Shown one piece after another: positions 34,533-43,800 of a DNA stretch of 52,125 nt (the stretch's first letter is position 1; each line of letters starts with the position of its first letter). The position numbers and the translations under genes are program-made. Location of the stretch: assembly GCA_040880805.1 (NCBI GenBank), contig JBBDHW010000002.1, positions 1 to 52,125 on the forward strand. Direction: 5' to 3'. The stretch is from Acidimicrobiia bacterium. Its GTDB lineage: Bacteria; Actinomycetota; Acidimicrobiia; IMCC26256; DASPTH01. The notes under the pieces are model-generated. The model did no database searches. It saw only the letters and a list, made by a program, of their open reading frames with translations, and was not told where the DNA came from.

Positions 34533-35309
34533 GTGGAGACGAAGCGCGTCGTGCGCGTGGTCGAGCGCGAGTGGGTGGTGTGGCGACGGCTCTGGCGCGG
34601 CTCGGTGTTCTCGTACGTGTTCGCGCCACTGCTCTTCTTGGGCGCGATGGGTATCGGGCTCGGTGATCTCGTGAACAAGCACCACGGATCGGTCGACGGC
34701 CTCGATTACCTCGAGTTCATCACGCCCGGCCTGATGGCCGCGAGCGCGGTGATGCAGGCCGCGGGCGAGTCGTTGTGGCCCGTGATGGGCGGCGTGAAGT
34801 GGATGGGCACGTACCACGCGGCGGTGTCCACCCCCGTCGAGTCGGGCGACGTCTATCTCGGACAGCTCTCGTGGACCGGCGTCCGCACGGTGATGTCAGC
34901 GACGGTCTTCCTCGCGATCGCCGCAATGCTCGGCGGCGTGCCATCGTTCTGGGGCGTCTTCGCGATCCCCGCGACGGTGCTCGGCGCGCTCGCCGTCGCG
35001 GGGCCTCTCTCCGCATGGGCGATCGAGCGCGAGAGCGACGCGGCGTTCGCCGTCGTCATGCGCATCGTCGTGTTCCCGCTGTTCCTGTTCTCGGGAACGT
35101 TCTTTCCGATCAGTCGGCTCCCCGACTGGCTCGAGCCGTTCGCGCTGCTGTCGCCGCTGTATCACGCGGTCGAACTGTGCCGGGACGCGACCACAGGTAC
35201 CGTCGACAGCTGGGCTGCGGTCCTCGGTCATGTCGTCGTCCTGCTCCTGTTCATCGCGTGGGGCGTGTGGCGGGGGCAACGCACCTTCAAGCGGACGCTC
35301 ACCCTGTGA
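34533..35309 (+). CDS. ABC-2 type transporter permease
   Basis: A 258-residue integral membrane protein with about six predicted helices, the first at VFSYVFAPLLFLGAMGIGLG and others in the segments ATVFLAIAAML, IPATVLGALAVAG and FPLFLFSGTFFPIS. The last of these is the hallmark of ABC-2 (NodJ/DrrB-like) permeases. GTG at 34533 is two bases after the ATPase stop. The stop overlaps the next permease (GTGA). Confidence 0.9.
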   Translation: METKRVVRVVEREWVVWRRLWRGSVFSYVFAPLLFLGAMGIGLGDLVNKHHGSVDGLDYLEFITPGLMAASAVMQAAGESLWPVMGGVKWMGTYHAAVSTPVESGDVYLGQLSWTGVRTVMSATVFLAIAAMLGGVPSFWGVFAIPATVLGALAVAGPLSAWAIERESDAAFAVVMRIVVFPLFLFSGTFFPISRLPDWLEPFALLSPLYHAVELCRDATTGTVDSWAAVLGHVVVLLLFIAWGVWRGQRTFKRTLTL

Positions 35310-36142
35310 CCGCCGGCGTCGACCTCGAGGTGCCGCCCGTTCGGGGGGCCTGGGCGCGTCGACTCGTTCCCGGCGGGATCGGGCGTGGCGCGCTCCGCGT
35401 CGTGGAGCGCAACACCACCGCGTATCGGCGCCAGTGGTACCTCTTCTTGACCGGCCTCATCGAGCCCGCGCTCTATCTCCTGTCGATCGGCATCGGCGTT
35501 GGTGGGCTCGTGGGGAAGGTGCCGGGGCCGGGTGGCGAGCCGATCGACTACAAGACGTTCGTCGCGCCCGGGCTGATGGCAGCCGCGGCGATGAACGGCG
35601 CCGTGCTCGACACCACCTTCAACTTCTTCCTCAAGTTCAAGTACGCGCACACGTTCGACGCGATGCTGGCGACGCCGCTACGAGTGCGCGACGTCGCGTA
35701 CGGGGAGATGACCTGGGCGCTGCTCCGCGGCGCGCTCTACTCCGCCGCGTTCCTCGTGACGATGGTGATCGTCGGTCTGGTGCATTCGTGGTGGGCACTG
35801 CTTGCCGTGCCCGCGGGATTGCTCATCGCTGCCGCGTTCGCGGGCGCGGGCATCGGCGGTACGACGTTCATGCGGTCGTGGATCGACTTCGACTACGTGA
35901 ACCTCGCGCTCATCCCTATGTTCCTGTTCTCGGGGGTGTTCTTCCCGCTGTCGCAGTATCCCGACGCGGTCCAGGTGATCGTGCGCGTCACGCCGCTGTA
36001 CCAGGGTGTGGTGCTCGAGCGGTCGTTCGTCCTCGGCCACGTGGAATGGTCGCTGTTCCTGAACGCGGCGTACCTCGTGATCATGGCGTGGCTCGGCCTC
36101 CGCGTCGCCACCCGCCGCCTCACGAGGATGCTCCAGCCCTAA
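35306..36142 (+). CDS. ABC-2 type transporter permease, second subunit
   Basis: A 278-residue permease homologous to the preceding one: VERNTTAYRRQWYLFLTG at the cytoplasmic N-terminus, PGLMAAAAMNGAV, and the FLFSGVFFPLSQYPD signature. Two different permeases with one ATPase imply a heterodimeric channel. The GTG overlaps the previous stop by four bases, so the three products are coupled. Copy B of the family-2 repeat begins eight bases after the stop. Confidence 0.9.
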   Translation: MTAGVDLEVPPVRGAWARRLVPGGIGRGALRVVERNTTAYRRQWYLFLTGLIEPALYLLSIGIGVGGLVGKVPGPGGEPIDYKTFVAPGLMAAAAMNGAVLDTTFNFFLKFKYAHTFDAMLATPLRVRDVAYGEMTWALLRGALYSAAFLVTMVIVGLVHSWWALLAVPAGLLIAAAFAGAGIGGTTFMRSWIDFDYVNLALIPMFLFSGVFFPLSQYPDAVQVIVRVTPLYQGVVLERSFVLGHVEWSLFLNAAYLVIMAWLGLRVATRRLTRMLQP

Positions 36143-36149
36143 CCCACCA

Positions 36150-36200
36150 CGAACTTGCGTCGTCTGTGGGCGCTATACGACCTTCAGCGACGCCCGTTCG
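36150..36200 (-). repeat. Family-2 51-bp repeat, copy B
   Basis: A 51-base element, ends CGAACTTGCGTCGT and GCGACGCCCGTTCG, aligned without gaps to copy C and to the reverse complement of copy A. The final eight codons and stop of the DUF559 gene lie inside it. It stands in the same orientation as copy C, so the two form direct repeats around that gene. Confidence 0.83.
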
Positions 36201-37123
36201 CGGGTGCGGCGGGCGTTCTTGACATTCCGGGCGAACTGGTCTCCTCTGCCGTAGCGGACGTCTTCGGCGGTGGCGACCAGTGGAAGCCACCCGATACCGA
36301 CGATGGCATTGCGGCGCCTGTTGTCGCGAACGTGCGCCTGGTTACCGACGTGATACTGGTAGCTGTCGTACTCCATGGCGATCTTGAGGTCTCTGTAGAC
36401 GAGATCGGGCCGCGCGAGGAAGTGTCCGGAGTCATTATGGATCGAGTATTGACGCTCGGGTTCGGGGAGTCCGTGAGCGCGCAGGACGCGCAGGAGCATC
36501 TGCTCGCGTTCACTCTCGGTGGGGAGGTACTGCGCATCCCGCTCGGCGAGCAACTCGCGAAGCACCTTGGTTCCCTTGCGTCCGCGTTTGCCGACTCGAC
36601 GGAGCATTGCGCACAGCTTGTCGAAGTCGGTCAGGTCGCGGCGCAGGGCGGAGTCGATGGCCAGGTCGACGGTGAAACGGCTGCACACTCCAGCGAGGTC
36701 GAAGATGGTGCGTTCGACCGTCGTCACCGGGATGCCATCAACGGTTGAGACGTCACGACTGCTGAGTGCTGTGGTCTCGTGCACTTCGACGCCGTCGTGC
36801 CGGGCTCGGCGCCAGCGAGGACACGTGATCTCCGCGATCTCTCTGCGTCGTCCAGGTAGCTCCCAGAGCGCCGCCGCCGACCGATGCGACGCGACCGCGC
36901 GGGTTCCGCCCGCCCAGCACGCCGCGAGGAGATCACCTCTCCACGACACTGGGGCGCCCGCGATCCGATACACCAAGTCATAGAGAGACTCCCACCGGCC
37001 GGTTCGCAACCGGTGCTTACGTTCACCGAACGAGACCCCGAGTTCCTCGAGATGGTGATGTCCGAAGATGCCGTGGTGCGCTTCGGAGGTCCGGGCGATT
37101 GCGGCGTCGACGTGCGTGTTCAT
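36173..37123 (-). CDS. DUF559 endonuclease-like protein with AbiEi-type N-terminus
   Basis: A 316-residue protein. The N-terminal ~60 residues (IFGHHHLEELGVSFGERKHRLRTG in two overlapping pieces) resemble the winged-helix of AbiEi-type antitoxin domains. The C-terminal ~110 residues are a DUF559/Vsr-like nuclease fold with the expected acidic residues in ARPDLVYRDLKIAMEYDSYQ and the following H-x-R pattern. It may act on DNA; the target is unknown. The codon and base use look less GC-rich than the neighbours. It lies between two direct copies of the 51-bp repeat. ATG at 37123 is chosen because it starts at the conserved N-terminus, outside copy C; other ATGs at 37156 and 37159 are possible. 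Confidence 0.82.
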   Translation of the reverse strand: MNTHVDAAIARTSEAHHGIFGHHHLEELGVSFGERKHRLRTGRWESLYDLVYRIAGAPVSWRGDLLAACWAGGTRAVASHRSAAALWELPGRRREIAEITCPRWRRARHDGVEVHETTALSSRDVSTVDGIPVTTVERTIFDLAGVCSRFTVDLAIDSALRRDLTDFDKLCAMLRRVGKRGRKGTKVLRELLAERDAQYLPTESEREQMLLRVLRAHGLPEPERQYSIHNDSGHFLARPDLVYRDLKIAMEYDSYQYHVGNQAHVRDNRRRNAIVGIGWLPLVATAEDVRYGRGDQFARNVKNARRTRERASLKVV

Positions 37124-37162
37124 ACATGGAGGAAGACGATCGAATCGGCGGATCATCACACA

Positions 37163-37213
37163 CGAACCTGCGTCGTCTGTGGGCGCTCTACGACCCTGAA
37201 CGACGCAGGTTCG
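37163..37213 (-). repeat. Family-2 51-bp repeat, copy C
   Basis: The best-preserved copy, with perfect 14-base inverted ends CGAACCTGCGTCGT and ACGACGCAGGTTCG. It lies four bases past the leuD 3' end and 40 bases upstream of the DUF559 start codon. Confidence 0.87.
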
Positions 37214-37216
37214 GTG

Positions 37217-37807
37217 CTAGGAGGTCGGGAGCCAGCTCGCCCTGCGCGATTCGTAGGCGGAGATCTCGGAGTGTTGGCGCAACGTCAGGCCGATGTCGTC
37301 GAGGCCTTCGAGGAGGCGGTGGTGATGGAAGTCCTCGAGCTCGAAGGGCTCGTCGAGGTCGATGGCGGGGACGGCGACACGCCGGTCGAGGACGTCGATC
37401 ACGATCTCGATCGTGGGGTCGTCCTCCACCGCACGCATGATGCGCGTAACGGCGTCAGCCGCCAGCGCAACGGGTAGCAGCCCGATCTTCAGGCAGTTGT
37501 TGCGGAAGATGTCGGCGAAGCTCGGCGCGATGACCGCGCGAAACCCATAGTCCTCGAGCGCCCATGGTGCGTGCTCGCGCGACGAGCCGCACCCGAAGTT
37601 GGGCCCCGCGACCAGGACCTGCGCCCCGTCGTAGTGGTCCTGGTTCAACACGAAGTCGGAGCTCTCGCGCCACTCGGAGAACAGGCCCTCGCCGAAGCCG
37701 GTGCGCTCGACGCGCTTCAGCCAATCGCTCGGGATGATCTGGTCCGTGTCGACGTTCGCACGATCCAGCGGCACCGCTCGCCCGATGATCTCTCGCACTG
37801 CTTCCAT
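37217..37807 (-). CDS. leuD: 3-isopropylmalate dehydratase small subunit
   Basis: A 196-residue swivelling subunit of isopropylmalate isomerase in leucine synthesis. Recognisable segments are NVDTDQIIPSDWLKRV, GPNFGCGSSREHAPWAL and IAPSFADIFRNNCLKIGLLPV. It follows leuC with a two-base gap, so they are co-transcribed. ATG at 37807 is the normal start; an upstream open extension would overlap leuC. Length and motifs are typical. Confidence 0.95.
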   Translation of the reverse strand: MEAVREIIGRAVPLDRANVDTDQIIPSDWLKRVERTGFGEGLFSEWRESSDFVLNQDHYDGAQVLVAGPNFGCGSSREHAPWALEDYGFRAVIAPSFADIFRNNCLKIGLLPVALAADAVTRIMRAVEDDPTIEIVIDVLDRRVAVPAIDLDEPFELEDFHHHRLLEGLDDIGLTLRQHSEISAYESRRASWLPTS

Positions 37808-37809
37808 GG

Positions 37810-39210
37810 TCAGTCCAGGTCGGCCGGCGTGGTGAAGCGACCGGCGATCGCGGTGGCTGCGGCGATCGCCGGCGATACGAGATGCGTGCGCCCGCCCTTG
37901 CCCTGGCGGCCCTCGAAGTTGCGGTTCGACGTTGACGCGCAGCGTTCGCCCGGCTCGAGCTTGTCGGGGTTCATCGCCAGGCACATCGAGCATCCGGCTT
38001 CACGCCACTCGAACCCGGCGGCACGGAAGACCACGTCGAGCCCCTCGGCCTCTGCGGCAGCTTTCACCGCCATCGAGCCGGGCACGACGAGCGCGCGCAA
38101 CCCCGGGCGCACCGTACGGTCGCGCGCCACTGCCGCCGCGGCACGCAGGTCTTCGATGCGCGAGTTGGTGCACGAACCGATGAACACGGTATCGACTTCG
38201 ATCCCGCGGATGGGGGTGCCCGCCTTCAGTCCCATGTACCGGAGCGCACGAACTGCCGACTCGCGCGCGTCGGGATCGGCGAACGATTCGGGAGCCGGCA
38301 CGACGTCGTCGATGTCGACGGACTGCGCGGGGTTCGTTCCCCACGTGACCGTCGGCCGGATTCCGGCGGCGTCGAGCACGATCTCCTTGTCGAAGGTGGC
38401 GTCGACATCGGTGACGAGCGACCGCCAGTCGTCGAGCGCCCGTTCCCAGTCGGCGCCCTTCGGCGCGAAGTCGCGACCTTCGAGGTAGGCGAAGGTCGTG
38501 TCGTCGGGTGCAACCAATCCCGCGCGCGCCCCTGCCTCGATCGACATGTTGCAGACCGTCATCCGGCCTTCCATCGACAAGGCGCGGATCGCAGAACCCC
38601 GGTACTCGATCACCGAACCGATACCGCCGGCCGTGCCGAGGCGGTTGATGATCGCGAGCACGACGTCCTTCGCCGTGACACCTGCCGCCAGCGAACCCTC
38701 GACGGTGACCGCCAGCGTCGACGGCCGCGATTGCGGGAGTGTCTGCGTGGCGAGCACGTGCTCGACCTCGCTCGTGCCGATTCCGACCGCGAGCGCGCCG
38801 AACGCGCCGTGCGTGGACGTGTGGCTGTCGCCGCACACGATCGTCATCCCGGGCTGCGTGAGGCCCTGTTCGGGACCGATCACGTGCACGATCCCCTGGC
38901 CCGGCTGGCCCATCGCGTACAGCCGGATGCCGAACTCCTCGCAGTTGCGCGCCAGCACCTGCATCTGCTTCGCCGAGATCGGGTCGCGCACCGGTTGGTG
39001 GATGTCGGTGGTGGGCACGTTGTGGTCCATCGTCGCGACGGTCAGGTCGGGACGGCGCACCGTGCGGCCCGCCATCCGGAGACCGTCGAAGGCTTGCGGC
39101 GACGTCACCTCGTGCACCAGGTGCAGGTCGACGTAGAGGAGATCGGGCTCGCCGTCGGCGCGATGGACGACGTGGCGCTCCCAGACCTTCTCGGAAAGCG
39201 TCTGCTGCAT
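37810..39210 (-). CDS. leuC: 3-isopropylmalate dehydratase large subunit
   Basis: A 466-residue aconitase-superfamily subunit carrying the 4Fe-4S cluster. The substrate and cluster motifs are [26 protein letters not shown] and [12 protein letters not shown], giving three cysteine ligands. ATG at 39210 is preceded by CAGAAT at six bases on the coding strand, consistent with a leaderless start. With leuD it completes the isomerase step after leuA. Confidence 0.96.
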   Translation of the reverse strand: MQQTLSEKVWERHVVHRADGEPDLLYVDLHLVHEVTSPQAFDGLRMAGRTVRRPDLTVATMDHNVPTTDIHQPVRDPISAKQMQVLARNCEEFGIRLYAMGQPGQGIVHVIGPEQGLTQPGMTIVCGDSHTSTHGAFGALAVGIGTSEVEHVLATQTLPQSRPSTLAVTVEGSLAAGVTAKDVVLAIINRLGTAGGIGSVIEYRGSAIRALSMEGRMTVCNMSIEAGARAGLVAPDDTTFAYLEGRDFAPKGADWERALDDWRSLVTDVDATFDKEIVLDAAGIRPTVTWGTNPAQSVDIDDVVPAPESFADPDARESAVRALRYMGLKAGTPIRGIEVDTVFIGSCTNSRIEDLRAAAAVARDRTVRPGLRALVVPGSMAVKAAAEAEGLDVVFRAAGFEWREAGCSMCLAMNPDKLEPGERCASTSNRNFEGRQGKGGRTHLVSPAIAAATAIAGRFTTPADLD

Positions 39211-39314
39211 GCGTCGATTCTGCCAGGCCGGGAGAGCGTGGGTCGCAACAAGAGCGCTGGGCACCGACCACGATCGACGCCGGTACCATCTCGACGGCGC
39301 AGGAGGTGTCCAGC
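39211..39314. promoter_or_regulatory. Divergent promoter region leuC / phosphodiesterase gene
   Basis: For leuC, minus-strand CAGAAT (plus 39217-39222) lies six bases before the ATG. For the plus-strand gene, TACCAT (39284-39289) and then a strong ribosome site AGGAGGTG (39301-39308), six bases before GTG, indicate a leadered message. It is one of the few perfect Shine-Dalgarno sites in the window. Confidence 0.5.
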
Positions 39315-40814
39315 GTGGGAGCAGACGTCGTTCTCGTAGGTCTCGACGGCGCGGATCGCACCGAGGTCGCGCGCCTCGCCGACGAGGGTCACCTGCCCGT
39401 GATCGCCGGCCTGCGTGCGCAGGGGCGGTGGGGCAGCGTGAACGCGTTCGACGGCCTGGGCGACGACGCCGCGTGGTCGTCGTTCGCCACGGGCACGACG
39501 CCCGGTCGCCACGGACGACACTTCTACCGTCACTACCGCCCGGGTACGTACGACTGGGTGCCGTCCAGCCGCGACGACATTCGGGGGGATCCGTTCTGGG
39601 ACACGCTCGCGGCGCGCGGTCACCGATTCGCCGTGCTCGACGTCCCGAAGGCGCCGATCGGCAGACACGCGGAGAACCTCGTCGTCGCCGATTGGATGAG
39701 CCACGGTGCCCACGAACTGCTCGCCACGTGTCATCCCGCTCCGATCTGGGGCGAGCAACTCGCCGGTTGGCTGGATCGTGACGAGACCACGTGGGACTGT
39801 CACGACGCCGGCTCCGACGACGACTTCGTCTCGAGCCTCCGCCAGCACGCTGCACTTCGTACTGACTTCGCGATCGATGTGCTCCAGCGCGCGCACTGGG
39901 ACGCGATCGTCGTTGTCTTCTCCGAGACGCATTGCTCAGGACATCTCCTCTGGGACCGGTTCGACCGAGTCGAAGACGTGTACCGCGCGGTCGACGCGCA
40001 ACTGGGCAGGCTTCTCGACGCGGCAGGCGCCGCGAGCACCGTGATCGCGTTTTCATTGCTCGGCATGGGGCGGCACTACTCGAGTGCGCAACTCGCCGAC
40101 GCGGTGCTCGAGCGCCTCGAGCCGGCATCAACCCGAGCGGAACTACCGTTGACGCGGCGCGGCCTCGACGCGGTGCGTGCGCGCATCCCGCGCGCGGTAC
40201 GCGACCGCATCCCGGCACGGGTCCGGCGCGTGGCGTCGAACTCGCGCGACCGCGAGTTCGGTCAACGACGGTTCTGGCGCGTCCCCACCGACCTGCCCCA
40301 CACGCCGATCCGGGTCAACGTGATCGGACGGGAGCCCTACGGGAAGGTCGCGCCCGGCGCAGAGCTCGACGCGTTGCGCGACGAGCTGCGCTCCGAGTTC
40401 CTCGCTCTCGTCGAACCTGGGACCGGCCGGCGGCTCGTGCGGGACGTGATCGTCGCTCGCGAGGCGTACCCGGGCGGCGCCCCGGAAGACTTCGCCGACC
40501 TCTCCGTCGTCTGGGACCGTACGCAGGCGCTCGCGTCGGCGAGCTCGCCCCGGGTCGGCGAGCTCCATGTCGTGCCCGACGCGTGGCGCCCCGGTGAGCA
40601 CCGCGACGGCGGTTGGCTGGCTGCTTCCGGTCCGGGTATCGCGCACGGGATCCTCGACGAGCCGGCGTCGGTCCTCGACTTCGCGTCGACGGTGGCTTGT
40701 CTCGTCGGCGCGTCGTTCGACCGTGAGGGCAGCGCGATCCCGGGCTTGGTACGACCTGCGAGCGCTCAGACGGTGGTGGGTTCCACGCTGAACGCAGACC
40801 AGAGCTCGGCGTAG
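39315..40814 (+). CDS. Alkaline phosphatase/type I phosphodiesterase family protein
   Basis: A 499-residue member of the alkaline phosphatase superfamily. [10 protein letters not shown] at the N-terminus supplies the first metal-binding Asp, and [15 protein letters not shown] holds the nucleophile threonine region. [19 protein letters not shown] is the middle metal-binding segment. Compared with typical members, the late histidine motif is weak: a short [14 protein letters not shown] stands where a SDHG-type motif is expected. There is no signal peptide. The substrate may be a nucleotide or phosphonate; unknown. GTG 39315 is fixed by AGGAGGTG. Its last 49 bases overlap the convergent ABC exporter gene. 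Confidence 0.8.
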   Translation: MGADVVLVGLDGADRTEVARLADEGHLPVIAGLRAQGRWGSVNAFDGLGDDAAWSSFATGTTPGRHGRHFYRHYRPGTYDWVPSSRDDIRGDPFWDTLAARGHRFAVLDVPKAPIGRHAENLVVADWMSHGAHELLATCHPAPIWGEQLAGWLDRDETTWDCHDAGSDDDFVSSLRQHAALRTDFAIDVLQRAHWDAIVVVFSETHCSGHLLWDRFDRVEDVYRAVDAQLGRLLDAAGAASTVIAFSLLGMGRHYSSAQLADAVLERLEPASTRAELPLTRRGLDAVRARIPRAVRDRIPARVRRVASNSRDREFGQRRFWRVPTDLPHTPIRVNVIGREPYGKVAPGAELDALRDELRSEFLALVEPGTGRRLVRDVIVAREAYPGGAPEDFADLSVVWDRTQALASASSPRVGELHVVPDAWRPGEHRDGGWLAASGPGIAHGILDEPASVLDFASTVACLVGASFDREGSAIPGLVRPASAQTVVGSTLNADQSSA

Positions 40815-43800
40815 CGTCCGCCGAGCTCGATCAGCTCGTCGTGGCCGCCCTGCTCGATGATCTGCCCGCCGTCGACCACGATGATCCGATCGGCGCCGCG
40901 CGCGGTGGGAAGCCGGTGGGCGATGAGCAACGTGGTTCGACCGGACGCGACGAGACCCATCGCCCGCTGGACCCGGGCTTCGGTGCTCAGGTCGAGGTTC
41001 GCGGTTGCCTCGTCGAGCAGCAGGATCGACGGGTCGACGAGCAGCGCGCGCGCCAGGCAGATGAGCTGGCGTTGCCCGGCCGAAAGTGATCGTCCGCGCT
41101 CGGTGACCGGATGCACGTAGCCGCCGGGCAACTCGGCCACGAAGTCGTGAGCGCCCACCGCCGTCGCTGCCTGCTCCACCTCGGCGTCGGTCGCGTCAGG
41201 CCGCCCGTAGGCGATGTTGTCGCGGATCGTGCCGGAGAACAGGAACGGTTCCTGCGGCACGTACCCGAGCCGCCGGCGGTAGGCGCGCAGGTCGAGCTCG
41301 GTAATCGGCGTGCCGTCGATCAGGACCCGGCCTGACGTGACGTCGTAGAAGCGCGCCACGAGCTTCACGATCGTCGACTTCCCTGCGCCGGTCTCGCCCA
41401 CCAGCGCCACGGTCTCGCCCGGTGTGACGGTGAGGTCGATGCCGTGCATGATCTCGACGCCGGTGTTCGGATAGCCGAAGTGCACGTTTTCGAGGGTGAT
41501 CGCGCCGGCGACGCGGCCAGGCTCGATCGGTTGCTCGGCGTCGGGCGTGGACACCTCGGTGTGCATGAGCTCGTTGATCTTCGTCATCGACGCGAGGGCC
41601 GACTGCCATTGGTCGAACACTTGCGACAGCTGCTGGATCGGCGCGAAGAACTGGTCGAGGAACAGGATGAATGTGAGCACGGTGGCACTGGTGATAACGC
41701 CGTCTTGTACGAGCGTGCCGCCGTACCCGAACACGATCGCGTCCGCGCATGTAGAGAGGAACATGATAAGCGGGAAGTAGAACGACTGGATTCGCTGCGT
41801 GGTGACACGGGCGTTCAGGTACTCGCCGGTGGTGCTGCGGAACGAGTCGATGTTCTTGTCTTCGCGCACATACGCCTGCGCGACCCGCACGCCTGAGATG
41901 TTCTCCTGGAACTCTGCATTGACGCTCGAGATGGCTTCGCGCGCACGCGTATACGCGCGAGAGGACACGCGACGGAACCACACGGTCGCGATGATGAGCG
42001 GTGGAAGGATCGCCATCACCGCGAGGGTGAGCTGCCACGACAGGATCGCCAGGACGATCAGCACCCCGACGAAGCTCATGATGCTGACCAGCGCCTGGAT
42101 GATGCCGGTCTGGAGGAGGTTGGAGAACGCGTCGACGTCGGTGGTCATACGGGTCATGATGCGACCCGCCATCTCCCGGTCGTAGTAGTCGAGCGCGAGC
42201 CGTTGCAGATGCGAGAAGATCCGGATGCGCAACGCGTAGAGCAGCCGCTCCGCGGTGCGGCCCGTGTAGCGCGTGTACGTCCACGTGAGCAGCCAGTCGG
42301 CAGTGACGGTGAGGAAGAAGAACGCGGACGCGATGAACAGCACCTTTTCCGAACCCTGGAGCACGCCGTTCTGCAGGCCGCGCTGGACGAGCAGGGGGCC
42401 GGCGAGCGTGACGAGCGTGTCGGCCACGATGAGGCCGAAGCCGATGAGCAGCTGTTTGCGGTAGGGGCGAACGAAGCGCCGGAGCCGGAAGGTCTCGTGC
42501 TTGTTCGCCTCCGCCGCGACGTCGACGTCGGGAAGGTCGTCGGCAGGCGGGAGCGCCTCCACCGCGGCCAGGAGTTCGGGCGTGATCTGGAGCGCGCCCG
42601 CCCGGCCCGCGCCCATGCCACCGCCCCCCCCGCCCCCGCCTCCGCCCCGCCCGCCGCCGCCGAGGACGGGGGCGACGGAGACGAAGGCCCGGGCGCCGTT
42701 GCCGTTGGAATCGTCGCGGCGCCAGAGGTCGGGGGTGACGCCGCCCGCAGCGACGAGCTCCTCGATCGCGTCGGCCTCGGCGTCTTCGCCCGGTCCCGAA
42801 AGCAGGGCGCGGTAGCGCGCCGAGGTGGCCATGAGCTCCTCGTGCGTACCGTCCTCGACCGCGTGACCGCGCTCCATCACGACGATCCGCTCGGCGAGGC
42901 GAAGTGTGGAGCGCCGGTGCGCAATGAGGATGGTGGTGCGGTGCTCCATGATCTCGCGCAATGTTGCGTGGATCTGCTCCTCGGTGCGCGCGTCGATCGA
43001 CGACGTCGCGTCATCGAGAACGAGGACGCGCGGATCGGTGAGCACGGCGCGCGCGATCGCGATGCGTTGCCGTTGCCCGCCCGAGAGTGTGAGCCCGCGT
43101 TCACCGACCACCGTGTCGTATCCGTCGGGCAACGCGGCGATGAAGTCGGACGCGCCGGCGACCTGCGCAGCGCGTCGGACGTCGTCGTCGGTGGCGTCGG
43201 GGCGCCCGTACGCGATGTTGTTCCGCACCGAGTCGGAGAACAGGAAGGCGTCCTCGAAGACGACCCCGACCTCTCGCCGGAGCGAATCGAGCGTGACGTC
43301 GCGCACATCCACGCCGTCGATCTTGATCGCACCCTCTTGCACGTCGTAGAAGCGCGGGAGCAGCAGGCTCACCGTCGACTTGCCCGAACCCGACACACCG
43401 ACGAGTGCGACGGTCTCGCCGGGGGCGACACGCAGCGAGAAGTCGGAGAGCACTGGTTCCGAGCGCAGGTAGCCGTAGTTGACGTGCTCGACGACGACCT
43501 CGCCCGCTGCGGCGACGAGCCGCGGCGCGCCCGGCTTCTCCTTCACCACCGGGTTCGAGTCGAGGATCTCGAAGATCCGCTCCGCCGCGGCGCGCGTCTG
43601 CTGGGACACCGCGATGATGTTGGCCATCATGCGCACCGGTGCGAGCAACTGCGCGAGATAGGTGGCGAAAGCGAGGAAGGTACCGAGAGTGATCTCGCCC
43701 TGGATGGCGAGGTAACCGCCGAACGCCAGTACGCCGACTTGGCCGAACGACGGGATGGCAGCGAGGAGCGACGAGTACTTCGCCTGGATCCGGATGTTGC

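Noticed and set aside
36173-37159. Start of the DUF559 gene at the ATGs at 37156/37159
   Set aside because: This would add MMIRRFDRLPPC ahead of the conserved N-terminus and bring the start to the edge of repeat copy C; ATG 37123 fits the family better.
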